A stretch of 64,000 bases of DNA, from assembly GCA_038501625.1 (NCBI GenBank), contig JAZAYU010000008.1, positions 10,292,938 to 10,356,937 on the forward strand, given 5' to 3'. Below, one piece after another: positions 30,450-43,418 of the stretch. A program made the translations under genes and the position numbers. Position 1 is the first letter of the stretch. The number at the start of each line of letters is the position of its first letter. The DNA is from Corbicula japonica. Its lineage: Eukaryota > Mollusca > Bivalvia > Venerida > Cyrenidae. The notes beneath the pieces are model-generated. The model was given only the letters and a program-made list of their open reading frames with translations. It had not been told where the DNA came from and ran no database searches.

Positions 30450-33404
30450 GGTTCGGGAAGTTGGCAGCTTAACAGCCTAGCAGCCTAACAGCCTGAAGTT
30501 GGCAGCCTAGCAGTCCAGCAGCCTAGCAGCCTGAAGTTGGCAGCCTAGCAGCCCAACAGCCTAGCAGCCTGAAGTTGGCAGCCTAGCAGCCCAGCTGCCT
30601 AGCAGCCTGAAGTTAGCAGCCTAGCAGCCTTAACTTACCTAAAGATGTAGGAATTTCGGAAACGGCTTGAAATGCATTATTTTCACTTTATGAGGACACT
30701 TCAAGCATATGTCATACAAAATCAACCTAATTTTTTTTATCTAATTTCATATCTTGTGAAATGTAAAGAAATTCTCCAATCGCTTCAACTGCATCACAAT
30801 TCCTTTCTGAACACAAAATGATCTTAAACTTGATAAAAAAATACATCTATTTAAAACCATAAAAATTTACTGAAAAGCGTGTGTAGCAGCCTAGCAGCCT
30901 GAAGTTGGCAGCCTAGCAGCCCAGCAGCCTAGCAGCCTGCAGTTAGCAGCCTAGCAGCCTAGCAGCCTTAACTTACCGATAGATGTAAGAATTTCGGAAA
31001 CGGCTTGAAATGCATTATTTTCATTTTTTAAGGACACTTCAAGCTTATCTCATACATAATTAACCTGACTTTTTTTTATCAAATTTCTAATCTGGTGAAA
31101 TTTTCCAGTCGCTTAAACTGCATCACAATCCCTTTCTGAACACAAAATGATCTTGTTGAACGTTGAAACAGACATCTATTCGAAACCATAAGAATTTACT
31201 GAAATGTGTGTAGCAGCTCAGCAGCCTAGCAGCCTGAAGTAAGCAGCCTAGAAGCCTTAACTTACCGTCAGATGTAGGAATTTCGGAAACGGCTTGAAAT
31301 GAATTTTTTTCACTTGTTAATGACGCTTTAAGCTTATCTCATACATAATTAACATGATTTTTGTATCAAATTTCTAATCTGGTGAAATGTAAAGAAATTC
31401 TCAAATCGCTTCCACTGCATCACAATCCCTAAATCTGAACACAAAATGATTGTAAACTTGTTGAAAAAAGACATATATTTAAAATCATAAGAATTTACTG
31501 AAATGTGTGTGTAGAAGCCCAGCAGACTAGCAGCCTAGCAGCCTGAAGTTGGCAGCCTAGCAGCCCAGCAGCCTAGCAGCCTTAACTTAGCGATAGATTA
31601 AAGAATTTCGGAAACGGTCCGAAATGTATAATAATCACACTTTAGCACTCAACAAACTTATTCCAGATGAAATAAACCTTAAATTGTTATATTTTTTCAA
31701 AGCTGGTGAAATGTGAAAAAATTCTGAAACGGCCTGAAATGCATTATGATCACATTCGGATGGCAATACGAGCAACAATGATATGAAATGCACTTTAAAA
31801 ACTTAAAAATTCACTTTTAACTGGGCTGCTGAAATGGGAAGTTGGCAGCCTAGCAGCCTAGCAGCCTAAACTTACCGATTGATGTGAGAACGTCGGAAAC
31901 GGCCTCGAATGCATTTTAATCACTTTTTAGCACAAAACAAGCTTATTCGAGATGAAGTCAAACTGAATTTGTTTTCTTTTTTCTATGCGGGGGAAATGTG
32001 CAAAAAATTCTGCAACGGCCTGAATGAAAACAGCAAAAACACAAACAGCGAATACCCTAATGAGATCGAACCCACTGCCAGCAGTGAGTTGGGTATTCGC
32101 TTTACACATTCAGCGAATACCCTAATGAGATCGAATCCTCAGCCAGCTGTGAGTTGGGTATTTGTTCTACACTGACAGCGAATACCCTAATGAGATCGAA
32201 TCCACTGCCAGCAGAATGAAAATAATTCATTTCAAGCCGTTTCCGAAATTCCTACATCTGACGGTAAGTTAAGGCTGCTAGGCTGCATGGCTGCTAGGCT
32301 GCATGGCTGCTAGGCTGCTACACACATTTCAGTGAATTCTTCTGGTTTCAAATGGATGTCTTTTTCAACAAGTTTAAGATCATTTTGTGTTCAGAACGGG
32401 ATTGTGATGCAGTTTAAGCGACTGGAAAATTTCACCAGATTAGAAATTTGATAAAAAAAAGTCAGGTTAATTATGTATGAGATAGGCTTGAAGTGTCCTT
32501 AAAAAGTGAAAATAATGCATTTCAAGCCGTTTCCGAAATGCTTACATCTATCGGTAAGTTAAGGCTGCTAGGCTGCTGGGCTGCTAGGCTGCTATCTTCA
32601 GGCTGCTAGGCTGCCAACTTCAGGCTGCTAGGCTGCTGGGCTGCTAGGCTGCTACACACACATTTCAGTAAATTCTTATGATTTGAAATAGATGTATTTT
32701 TTTTAGCAAGTTTAAGACTATTTTGTTGTCAGAAACGGATTTTGATGCAGTTGAAGCGATTGTAGAATTTCTTTACATTTCACCGGAATAGAAATTTGAT
32801 AAAAAAAAAGTCAGGTTCATTATGTGTAAGATAAGCTTGAAGTGTCCTTAAAAAGTGAAAATAATGCATTTCAAGCCGTTTCCGAAATTCTTATATCTAT
32901 AGGTAAGTTAAGGCTGCTAGGCTGCTGGGCTGCTAGGCTGCCAACTTCAGGCTGCTAGGCTGCTGGGCTGCTACACACACATTTCAGTAAATTCTTATGG
33001 TTTAAAATAGATGTATTTTTTCAACAAGTTTAAGATCATTTCGTGTTCAGAAAGGGATTTTGATGCAGTTGAAGCGATTGGAGAATTTCTTTACATTACA
33101 TTTCACCAGATTAGAAATTTGATAAAAAAAAGTCAGGTTAATTATGTATGAGATAAGCTTAAAGTGTCCTTAAAAAGTGAAAATAATGAATTTCAAGCCG
33201 TTTTCGAAATTCTTACATCTTTTGGTAAGTTAAGACTGCTAGGCTGTTAACTTCAGGCTGCTAGGCTGCTGGGCTGCTGGGCTGCTAGGCTGCTAGGCTG
33301 CTAGGCTGCTACACACACATTTCAGTAAATTCTTATGATTTTAAATAGATGTATTTTTTCAACAAGTTTAAGATTATTTTGTTGTCATAATGGGATTTTG
33401 ATGC
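30450..33404. repeat. Satellite arms of foldback copy B (plus arm, centre, minus arm)
   Basis: The plus arm is 30450-32020. The centre (32030-32215) has three ~61-bp repeats of CAGCGAATACCCTAATGAGA with mirrored TTGGGTATTCGC. The minus arm is 32216-33404, cut off at GATGC|CACCAAG where 1,552 bp present in the second copy is missing. AGCAGCCT / GGCTGCTA octamer runs separate the units. Confidence 0.88.
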
Positions 33405-33519
33405 CACCAAGTTGAAATGTTCGAATAATAATGCTGGGATCTGGTCAAAACCTATTATGTCCAAGACGACCTGAAATGACAATCTCTGGGCAAAAAAGGT
33501 AACCAGGAAGAAACTATTC

Positions 33520-33725
33520 AGAACAGTCTAACCGGTGCTTAAAACCACCTGTAAGAAAAGACCACCTGAAGACAAAGACCACCTGTATACAAAGACCGCC
33601 TGATTAAAACAACAAATTTACCTGTGAACAAATACCACCTGCCTTCAAAGACCACTTTCTGGTTCTCTGAATGGTCTTTGTAGACAGGTTTGAATGTACG
33701 TATATAACGACCGAACATCATTTTT
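33520..33725. repeat. GACCACCTG short-repeat element, copy 1
   Basis: Several AAGACCACCTGTA-like repeats ending in ACAGGTTTGAATGTA, related to the 183-bp element at 49853-50036. The 115-codon minus-strand frame over it is a by-product. The same block recurs at 41126-41331. Confidence 0.65.
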
Positions 33726-34109
33726 AGGAGTAAAAACTGCTTCGTTATGTTAACATACAACTTGTAACTAGGGCGTATCGAACTTTTCTTTATTAAATTA
33801 CTCTGCATGAGAAGTTTTTTTACAAAACGTTTAGGATTCCTTTCAAGTTTATTTACCAGTTTCGTTCGCTTGACTTCATTCAACATTGGCAGACAAGCAT
33901 ACGTATAAAGTATAGCGTATTTTGATCGAGACAGGTCTTTATGTTCAAGGTGTCGTGCATGCTCATATTACTCCTTTTCATTTGTCTGTTGATTTTCTTA
34001 TAGACGTACCGTGATCTAGTATCATTTAGGTTTACGAACTTAAGAACCTAAATATGTAAACCGAAGATCTAAACCAAACAAGTGCTGTAAGGACGAGCAT
34101 GCGCGATCA

Positions 34110-35200
34110 AAAGAGATCGTTCGACAAGCCGAGTGCATGATGGGCCAATATGAACAAGCAGGGCAACAGGAGAGCATGCTGAACTAACAGAGTGCATGCT
34201 TGGCTAATATAGAACAACAAAGACAACAAGAGAGCATGCTGAACAATTACACACCATAATGAACCAGTAGAGAGCACGCTTGTCCGATAGAGAGCATGCT
34301 GAACAATTGACAACATGCTAGACCAAAAGAGAGCATGCTGGGACAATAGAGAACATGCTGGACCAATAGAGATTATGCTAGACCAATAGAGAGCACGCTG
34401 GTAAATAGAGAGCATGCTGGGCCAATAGAGAGCATGCTGGACCAAAAGACAGCATGCTGGACCAATCGATAGAATGCTGGACCAATAGAGAGCATGCATG
34501 ATATAGAGAGCATGCTGGGCTAATAAAGAGCATGCTAGAACTATACTGAGCAAGCTGGACCAACAGAGAGAATGCCGCGCTAATAGAGCAGCATGCTGGA
34601 CCAACAGAGAGCATGCTGGGCCAATGGAGCATGTTGGACAAATAGCGAGCATGCTGGACCAAAAGAGAGCAAGCTGCACCAATAGATAGAATGCTGGACA
34701 AATAAAGAGCATGCTGGGCCAATAAAGAGTATGCTAGAACTATAGAAAGCACGCTGGACAAACCGAGAGAATGCTGCTCCAATAGAGCATGCTGGACCAA
34801 CAAAGAGCATGCTTGACCAATAGAGAGCATGCTGGACCAAAAAAGAGCATGCTGGACCAATAGAGAGCATGCTGGACCAACAGAGAGCATGCATGCTGGA
34901 CCAAAGAGAGCATGCTGGAGTTAAAATGGTGGACCAGTAGAGAGCATGCTGGACTAATATAGAGCATGCCGCGCCAATAGAGCATGCTGGAATAAAAGAG
35001 CACTATGGGCCGATTGAGAGTAAGCTTGACCGAAAGATATCATGCCTGGCCAACAGAGCATGCTGGGCCAATAGAGAGCATGCTGGGCCAATAGAGCATG
35101 ATGGACAAATAGAGAGCATGCTGGGCCAATAGAGAGCAAGCTAGACCAATAGAAAGCATGCTGGACCAACAGAGAGTATGCTGGACCAATAGAATAATGG
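34110..35200 (-). repeat. 20-bp minisatellite, copy 1
   Basis: About 50 diverged units of GAGCATGCTGGACCAATAGA. Because the unit is not a multiple of 3 and rarely contains a stop on the minus strand, it gives open frames up to 201 codons in several overlapping frames (QHALYWSSMLSIGPACSLL-like periodic peptide). No splice or start context supports a gene. Confidence 0.93.
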
Positions 35201-35681
35201 CTTTTGAAAAGTCTTGGCCAAATTGAATGCTTTTGTTGACAAACAACTCAAGGTTAAACTTTATTTGTACCCAAAGTACTTTTAGCAAATAGGTCCTTGT
35301 TTTAGGGTTACTAGAACAAACTCATCGTTTTACTTTAATACAAAAAAAATGTCACGAATGAATGTTTAAAGTACTTGAAAGTATTCTTTTTGTAATGGTG
35401 TCTGGGTAAAACGATATGTGGCGTGTTTAGAGAAAATGTGTCTTCTGTCATTTTTTTGTTTCATTTAAACTGTTACTCTAATAATATAGGAATTACATAC
35501 ATTTGCAGGTTCACAAGTGATAACGTTTGTAGGCGCACCTTTTTGAGCCTTTTTGTGCGCATCAAACTGTAAATATTGGTACAACTTTCTCATGTATGGT
35601 GCAAATTTGAAACATAATTATTTAGCAATAGTTGTAATAATGAAAATCCTGACTAACCAATTTCAATATCCCGGTCCCAAG

Positions 35682-35812
35682 ATCATAAAACTATGATTAG
35701 AGACCAGTCTCAAATCTCAAGCATCTGATTGGCTTAAATGGCAACTGGTCAACCAATCCGATGCTCGAGATTTGAGACTGGTCTCCTCATTAAGTTTTAT
35801 GATCTCGGACCC
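35682..35812. mobile_element. Palindromic MITE family 1 (duplication copy 1)
   Basis: AAGATCATAAAACTATGATT ... GTTTTATGATCT with CCAGTCTCAAATCTCAAGCA arms. Confidence 0.88.
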
Positions 35813-35820
35813 TGATACCA

Positions 35821-36510
35821 TAGTAACAGAATCCTGTAAAAGAGCTGACACAGAACACTGATTAAAAATATTTTAAAGAAATTTGCCTTATTGCATTTTT
35901 ATTATTTTGATTTTTTAAATAATTTAGATGTGATATTCTCACCTTGTTAAAACATGTATACAAGTATCCAACAATAAACAAACATATCATATGTACCTGA
36001 CAGCGAATATGTAATTACAGTTCGTCATAATAACTTTCCATAGTCGAAAATAAATTAACATCAATAAATTGTGCACTTGGTATTTGATTCAACTGTATGA
36101 GGTGGCCAGGTATAATATAACAAAGGAAAATAGAAAAAAATCATCTAATTTATCAAAAACCTTACCCATTTGTTGTAATCAATTATCATTAGTGATTTTT
36201 GTGTTCTTGCAATCAAATTAAACATAGAGCTGCTAAATTTCTAAAATAGGGTAATTTTTGATGGAAAGAAGCTAAATCACTCAAAGTTCCCAATGTGGTG
36301 TGTAAGAATTTATTGAATTTACAAAAGAAAAAGTAAGAAATCTTTACAAATTTAAAGCATTTGTGCAGTATTTTTTAGTTTCTGTCAAATATTCAGCTTT
36401 AAACTTTCAGCAGCAAAAATACCTTATCAAGACCAAAACTATTTGAAATGGTTAGATTTTACCAGTTCTATTGTATCTCATCAAAAAGTTTCACTTTTCA
36501 CAAATGTTTA
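35821..36510. other. Non-coding, duplicated at 43427-44117
   Basis: AT-rich sequence without gene-like features, identical in both duplication copies apart from rare substitutions. Confidence 0.6.
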
Positions 36511-36610
36511 ACCCTTAAACCTCGCCAAACAAAGCGCATACAGTTTAGATCCTGATCAGATGGCAGGGCAGTGCCAGCTGATCTGGATCTACACTGTTTA
36601 CCAGCTTATC
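36511..36610. mobile_element. Palindromic MITE family 2, internal fragment (copy 1; also 44118-44220)
   Basis: TTTAGATCCTGATCAGATGG and CCAGCTGATCTGGATCTACA form the core palindrome. The outer ends are decayed. Confidence 0.8.
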
Positions 36611-36867
36611 TTAGGGTAACTGATGCAACTTTATTTAGTAATCTTTAGTTAATATTTTACTAGTATCATTTTGTATCATTGAAATTGTGTCTGAAATGTA
36701 AATTCAACAAAAGGTTTTAGAAATTCATAATGTTGACAACCGACAATATTAAACAATACATTTAATTAAAATTTACATATTTATCAAAAGTTATGATAAA
36801 TTTCATTACAGACACAAAATGTCTTTGCATGACGAGGCATATAAAGTATATTATCAACAGGATTTAA

Positions 36868-37028
36868 AACCCTTTACTCAATATATATAATATATATATG
36901 TTTTTATCCTATGTGGGACCAGTATAGATTCAGATCAGCTGGCACATCTGTGCAATCTAATCTGAATCAGCACTGGTCATAATCAGAAATAACCTAAAGA
37001 ATCTAAAAGTGCACAGTGCAGATCCTGA
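36868..37028. mobile_element. Palindromic MITE family 2, truncated at the duplication junction
   Basis: Left end AAACCCTTTACTCAATATAT to GCAGATCCTGA, where the sequence switches to satellite. The untruncated version is 44476-44736. Confidence 0.88.
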
Positions 37029-40020
37029 ATTTCGGAAACGGCTTGAAATGCATTATTTTCATTTTTTAAGGACACTTCAAGCTTATCTCATACATAATTA
37101 ACCTGACTTTTTTTTATCAAATTTCTAATCTGGTGAAATTTTCCAGTCGCTTAAACTGCATCACAATCCCTTTCTGAACACAAAATGATCTTGTTGAACG
37201 TTGAAACAGACATCTATTCGAAACCATAAGAATTTACTGAAATGTGTGTAGCAGCTCAGCAGCCTAGCAGCCTGAAGTAAGCAGCCTAGAAGCCTTAACT
37301 TACCGTCAGATGTAGGAATTTCGGAAACGGCTTGAAATGAATTTTTTTCACTTGTTAATGACGCTTTAAGCTTATCTCATACATAATTAACATGATTTTT
37401 GTATCAAATTTCTAATCTGGTGAAATGTAAAGAAATTCTCAAATCGCTTCCACTGCATCACAATCCCTAAATCTGAACACAAAATGATTGTAAACTTGTT
37501 GAAAAAAGACATATATTTAAAATCATAAGAATTTACTGAAATGTGTGTGTAGAAGCCCAGCAGACTAGCAGCCTAGCAGCCTGAAGTTGGCAGCCTTGCA
37601 GCCCAGCAGCCTAGCAGCCTTAACTTAGCGATAGATTAAAGAATTTCGGAAACGGTCCGAAATGTATAATAATCACACTTTAGCACTCAACAAACTTATT
37701 CCAGATGAAATAAACCTTAAATTGTTATATTTTTTCAAAGCTGGTGAAATGTGAAAAAATTCTGAAACGGCCTGAAATGCATTATGATCACATTCGGATG
37801 GCAATACGAGCAACAATGATATGAAATGCACTTTAAAAACTTAAAAATTCACTTTTAACTGGGCTGCTGAAATGGGAAGTTGGCAGCCTAGCAGCCTAGC
37901 AGCCTAAACTTACCGATTGATGTGAGAACGTCGGAAACGGCCTCGAATGCATTTTAATCACTTTTTAGCACAAAACAAGCTTATTCGAGATGAAGTCAAA
38001 CTGAATTTGTTTTCTTTTTTCTATGCGGGGGAAATGTGCAAAAAATTCTGCAACGGCCTGAATGAAAACAGCAAAAACACAAACAGCGAATACCCTAATG
38101 AGATCGAACCCACTGCCAGCAGTGAGTTGGGTATTCGCTTTACACATTCAGCGAATACCCTAATGAGATCGAATCCTCAGCCAGCTGTGAGTTGGGTATT
38201 TGTTCTACACTGACAGCGAATACCCTAATGAGTTCGAATCCACTGCCAGCAGAATGAAAATAATTCATTTCAAGCCGTTTCCGAAATTCCTACATCTGAC
38301 GGTAAGTTAAGGCTGCTAGGCTGCTGGGCTGCTAGGCTGCTAACTTCAGGCTGCTAGGCTGCATGGCTGCTAGGCTGCTACACACATTTCAGTGAATTCT
38401 TCTGGTTTCAAATGGATGTCTTTTTCAACAAGTTTAAGATCATTTTGTGTTCAGAACGGGATTGTGATGCAGTTTAAGCGACTGGAAAATTTCACCAGAT
38501 TAGAAATTTGATAAAAAAAAAGTCAGGTTAATTATGTATGAGATAGGCTTGAAGTGTCCTTAAAAAGTGAAAATAATGCATTTCAAGCCGTTTCCGAAAT
38601 GCTTACATCTATCGGTAAGTTAAGGCTGCTAGGCTGCTGGGCTGCTAGGCTGCTATCTTCAGGCTGCTAGGCTGCCAACTTCAGGCTGCTAGGCTGCTGG
38701 GCTGCTAGGCTGCTACACACACATTTCAGTAAATTCTTATGATTTGAAATAGATGTATTTTTTTTAGCAAGTTTAAGACTATTTTGTTGTCAGAAACGGA
38801 TTTTGATGCAGTTGAAGCGATTGTAGAATTTCTTTACATTTCACCGGAATAGAAATTTGATAAAAAAAAAAGTCAGGTTCATTATGTGTAAGATAAGCTT
38901 GAAGTGTCCTTAAAAAGTGAAAATAATGCATTTCAAGCCGTTTCCGAAATTCTTATATCTATAGGTAAGTTAAGGCTGCTAGGCTGCTGGGCTGCTAGGC
39001 TGCCAACTTCAGGCTGCTAGGCTGCTGGGCTGCTACACACACATTTCAGTAAATTCTTATGGTTTAAAATAGATGTATTTTTTCAACAAGTTTAAGATCA
39101 TTTCGTGTTCAGAAAGGGATTTTGATGCAGTTGAAGCGATTGGAGAATTTCTTTACATTACATTTCACCAGATTAGAAATTTGATAAAAAAAAGTCAGGT
39201 TAATTATGTATGAGATAAGCTTAAAGTGTCCTTAAAAAGTGAAAATAATGAATTTCAAGCCGTTTTCGAAATTCTTACATCTTTTGGTAAGTTAAGACTG
39301 CTAGGCTGTTAACTTCAGGCTGCTAGGCTGCTGGGCTGCTGGGCTGCTAGGCTGCTAGGCTGCTACACACACATTTCAGTAAATTCTTATGATTTTAAAT
39401 AGATGTATTTTTTCAACAAGTTTAAGATTATTTTGTTGTCATAATGGGATTTTGATGCATTTGAAGCGGGTGTAGAATTTTTTTACATTTCACCAGATTA
39501 GAAATTTGATAAAAAAAGTCAGGTTAATTATGTGTAAGATAAGCTTGAAGTGTCCTTAAAAAGTGTAAAAAGTGAAAATAATGCATTTCAAGCCGTTTCC
39601 GAAATTCTTACATCTATCGGTAAGTTAAGGCTGCTAGGCTGCTAACTTCAGGCTGCTGGGCTGCTAGGATGCTACACACGCTTTTCAGAAAATTTTTATG
39701 GTTTTAAATAGATGTATGTTTTTCATCAAGTTTAAGATCATTTTGTGTTCAGAAAGGAATTGTGATGCAGTTGAAGCGATTGGAGAACTTCTTTACATTT
39801 CACAAGAATTGAAATTAGATTTTAAAAATTAGGTTGATTTTGTATGAGATATGCTTGTCAGAGTGTCCTCATCAAGTGAAAATACTGCATTTCAAGCCGT
39901 TTCCGAAATTCCTACATCATTAGGTAAGTTAAGGCTGCTAGGCCGCTGGGCTGCTAACTTCAGGCTGCTAGGCTGCCAACTTCAGGCTGCTAGGCTGTTA
40001 GGCTGCCAACTTCACGAACT
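37027..40020. repeat. Satellite arms of foldback copy C
   Basis: The plus arm is 37027-38058 (starting mid-unit at the duplication junction), the centre 38059-38255, the minus arm 38256-40020. It ends GCCAACTTCACGAACTTAGA, comparable to the end of element A (GCCAACTTCACGAACCTACC) and, inverted, to the start of the arm at 30440. Confidence 0.88.
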
Positions 40021-40430
40021 TAGATTTAGATTCATTTTTACCGAATTGCGTTACCATGTTGTGGATATTTATTACCAGAGGACAGTAAAGGATCAAATAG
40101 TGATGTTTTCTTCACTCAACTACCTAAATAGAGATGGAAACTTTTTTAATTGTGAGCGGTATGTTGAATTTTCCACCTTCTACGGTTGTTTTCACCACGA
40201 TGTAAGGAACTGCCTGCAATAACCATTGCAGTTTTATATAGCTGATGTTGGCCTAGACCAATAACAATCACTAACGTGATTTAAATCGGCATAAGTACAG
40301 AATAAAAGTAAAGATATTTACGCCATTCTCACTGTCATCCTCAATTCAAAGTGCTATATACATCCGAGACTGGCGTTATCATCTGAGCCCTGATTATTGG
40401 GATATACATGTGCAATTAACGCCACAGATA

Positions 40431-41010
40431 ACTTTTAATGAGCTACCGATGAAAATCGATGATTACCATAAATGAACACTTAATAAATCGCATTATTGCG
40501 CTTAAGAACATTCAAGTTTGAAGAGGGGGACTGGACATATGTTGTTTTATTTTCAGTAAAACATCGAGTTCAAAATACATGTATATTTTATTGGAAGCTG
40601 GCAATGTATACTTTCCCTTGACATCAAACGATTTGTTTAAAAAATAAACAGTGTTATTAATATTGAATTAAAAATTAAACTTACAGATTGTTTTTAAATC
40701 AACGAAAACCAACTTTTAGAGGAAAACACGATGTAATCAATATTGTTCCTGAAAACTGAAGTAAAAGACGCATTTAATTTGTTTAACGTAAGTTACGGAA
40801 AACATGCCCAGTACATAGAAATTATAAGCATCCATAAGTCAGATTTGTTCCGTTTTTCACGACTGCTTGTTGTAAAAGAAACTCTCGAGTCCTCCTCACA
40901 GAGATTTGCAATGACAATTGAACACAATATATTCTATTTATATTGGTCGTAATTTTAGAAGGTAAATCAATTTGTTCATGCGCTACACCAGTTATGCACT
41001 GTCAAACCGC
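40431..41010. other. Right flank of foldback element, unique to duplication copy 2
   Basis: AT-rich, no gene recognised. Lost from copy 1 as part of the 1,552-bp difference (39459-41010). Confidence 0.6.
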
Positions 41011-41715
41011 CACCAAGTTGAAATGTTCGAATAATAATGCTGGGATCTGGTCAAAACCTATTATGTCCAAGACGACCTGAAATGACAATCTCTGGGCAAA
41101 AAAGGTAACCAGGAAGAAACTATTCAGAACAGTCTAACCGGTGCTTAAAACCACCTGTAAGAAAAGACCACCTGAAGACAAAGACCACCTGTATACAAAG
41201 ACCGCCTGATTAAAACAACAAATTTACCTGTGAACAAATACCACCTGCCTTCAAAGACCACTTTCTGGTTCTCTGAATGGTCTTTGTAGACAGGTTTGAA
41301 TGTACGTATATAACGACCGAACATCATTTTTAGGAGTAAAAACTGCTTCGTAATGTTAACATACAACTTGTAACTAGGGCGTATCGAACTTTTCTTTATT
41401 AAATTACTCTGCATGAGAAGTTTTTTTACAAAACGTTTAGGATTCCTTTCAAGTTTATTTACCAGTTTCGTTCGCTTGACTTCATTCAACATTGGCAGAC
41501 AAGCATACGTATAAAGTATAGCGTATTTTGATCGAGACAGGTCTTTATGTTCAAGGTGTCGTGCATGCTCATATTACTCCTTTTCATTTGTCTGTTGATT
41601 TTCTTATAGACGTACCGTGATCTAGTATCATTTAGGTTTACGAACTTAAGAACCTAAATATGTAAACCGAAGATCTAAACCAAACAAGTGCTGTAAGGAC
41701 GAGCATGCGCGATCA

Positions 41716-42808
41716 AAAGAGATCGTTCGACAAGCCGAGTGCATGATGGGCCAATATGAACAAGCAGGGCAACAGGAGAGCATGCTGAACTAACAGAGTG
41801 CATGCTTGGCTAATATAGAACAACAAAGACAACAAGAGAGCATGCTGAACAATTACACACCATAATGAACCAGTAGAGAGCACGCTTGTCCGATAGAGAG
41901 CATGCTGAACAATTGACAACATGCTAGACCAAAAGAGAGCATGCTGGGACAATAGAGAACATGCTGGACCAATAGAGATTATGCTAGACCAATAGAGAGC
42001 ACGCTGGTAAATAGAGAGCATGCTGGGCCAATAGAGAGCATGCTGGACCAAAAGACAGCATGCTGGACCAATCGATAGAATGCTGGACCAATAGAGAGCA
42101 TGCATGATATAGAGAGCATGCTGGGCTAATAAAGAGCATGCTAGAACTATACTGAGCAAGCTGGACCAACAGAGAGAATGCCGCGCTAATAGAGCAGCAT
42201 GCTGGACCAACAGAGAGCATGCTGGGCCAATGGAGCATGTTGGACAAATAGCGAGCATGCTGGACCAAAAGAGAGCATGCTGCACCAATAGATAGAATGC
42301 TGGACAAATAAAGAGCATGCTGGGCCAATAAAGAGTATGCTAGAACTATAGAAAGCACGCTGGACAAACCGAGAGAATGCTGCTCCAATAGAGCATGCTG
42401 GACCAACAAAGAGCATGCTTGACCAATAGAGAGCATGCTGGACCAAAAAAGAGCATGCTGGACCAATAGAGAGCATGCTGGACCAACAGAGAGCATGCAT
42501 GCTGGACCAAAAGAGAGCATGCTGGAGTTAAAATGGTGGACCAGTAGAGAGCATGCTGGACTAATATAGAGCATGCCGCGCCAATAGAGCATGCTGGAAT
42601 AAAAGAGAGCACTATGGGCCGATTGAGAGTAAGCTTGACCGAAAGATATCATGCCTGGCCAACAGAGCATGCTGGGCCAATAGAGAGCATGCTGGGCCAA
42701 TAGAGCATGATGGACAAATAGAGAGCATGCTGGGCCAATAGAGAGCAAGCTAGACCAATAGAAAGCATGCTGGACCAACAGAGAGTATGCTGGACCAATA
42801 GAATAATG
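41716..42808 (-). repeat. 20-bp minisatellite, copy 2
   Basis: Duplicate of 34110-35200. Small indels fuse frames into a 264-codon minus-strand open frame (41984-42778), which is broken in copy 1 by 1-2 base differences. That is the pattern of a non-coding array. Confidence 0.93.
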
Positions 42809-43287
42809 GCTTTTGAAAAGTCTTGGCCAAATTGAATGCTTTTGTTGACAAACAACTCAAGGTTAAACTTTATTTGTACCCAAAGTACTTTTAGCAAATA
42901 GGTCCTTGTTTTAGGGTTACTAGAACAAACTCATCGTTTTACTTTAATACAAAAAAAATGTCACGAATGAATGTTTAAAGTACTTGAAAGTATTCTTTTT
43001 GTAATGGTGTCTGGGTAAAACGATATGTGGCGTGTTTAGAGAAAATGTGTCTTCTGTCATTTTTTTGTTTCATTTAAACTGTTACTCTAATAATATAGGA
43101 ATTACATACATTTGCAGGTTCACAAGTGATAACGTTTGTAGGCGCACCTTTTTGAGCCTTTTTGTGCGCATCAAACTGTAAATATTGGTACAACTTTCTC
43201 ATGTATGGTGCAAATTTGAAACATAATTATTTAGCAATAGTTGTAATAATGAAAATCCTGACTAACCAATTTCAATATCCCGGTCCC

Positions 43288-43418
43288 AAGATCATAAAAC
43301 TATGATTAGAGACCAGTCTCAAATCTCAAGCATCTGATTGGCTTAAATGGCAACTGGTCAACCAATCCGATGCTCGAGATTTGAGACTGGTCTCCTCATT
43401 AAGTTTTATGATCTCGGG
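43288..43418. mobile_element. Palindromic MITE family 1 (duplication copy 2)
   Basis: Same insertion as 35682-35812, carried along by the tandem duplication. Confidence 0.88.

Larger units (their letters stand above)
30989..37028 (+). repeat. Tandem segmental duplication, copy 1 (6,040 bp)
   Basis: Almost identical to 37027-44648, except for a 1,552-bp gap at 33404/33405, a shorter AT microsatellite near 36885, and a few substitutions and small indels in the GCTGC runs. It ends GATCCTGA inside a family-2 MITE and joins directly to AATTTCGG inside a satellite unit. The bases GA are shared at the junction. Confidence 0.95.
29350..40430. mobile_element. Foldback-type element B/C, interrupted by a tandem duplication
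   Basis: Outer ends at 29350-29590 and 40195-40430 are diverged reverse complements (left TTATGCCGATTTAAATCACG, right CGTGATTTAAATCGGCATAA; left ATGATAACGCC, right GGCGTTATCAT). Inside are satellite arms of the same units as element A: plus at 30450-32020 and 37027-38058, minus at 32216-33404 and 38256-40020. Removing the duplicated material gives an original element of about 5 kb (29350-30988 joined to 37027-40430). No transposase frame. Confidence 0.75.

Noticed and set aside
33539..33886. 115-codon minus-strand frame (repeated at 41145-41492)
   Set aside because: Its C-terminal half is translation of the GACCACCTG repeat element. No start or splice context.
34107..35288. Several overlapping minus-strand frames of 70-201 codons (and the matching set at 41713-42897)
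   Set aside because: All arise from the 20-bp minisatellite. They overlap in several frames, differ between the two near-identical copies by frameshifts, and show no start, splice or domain support.
39851..40222. 123-codon plus-strand frame
   Set aside because: It begins in satellite repeat and runs into the outer end of the foldback element. The missing segment in copy 1 and the lack of any domain argue against a gene.
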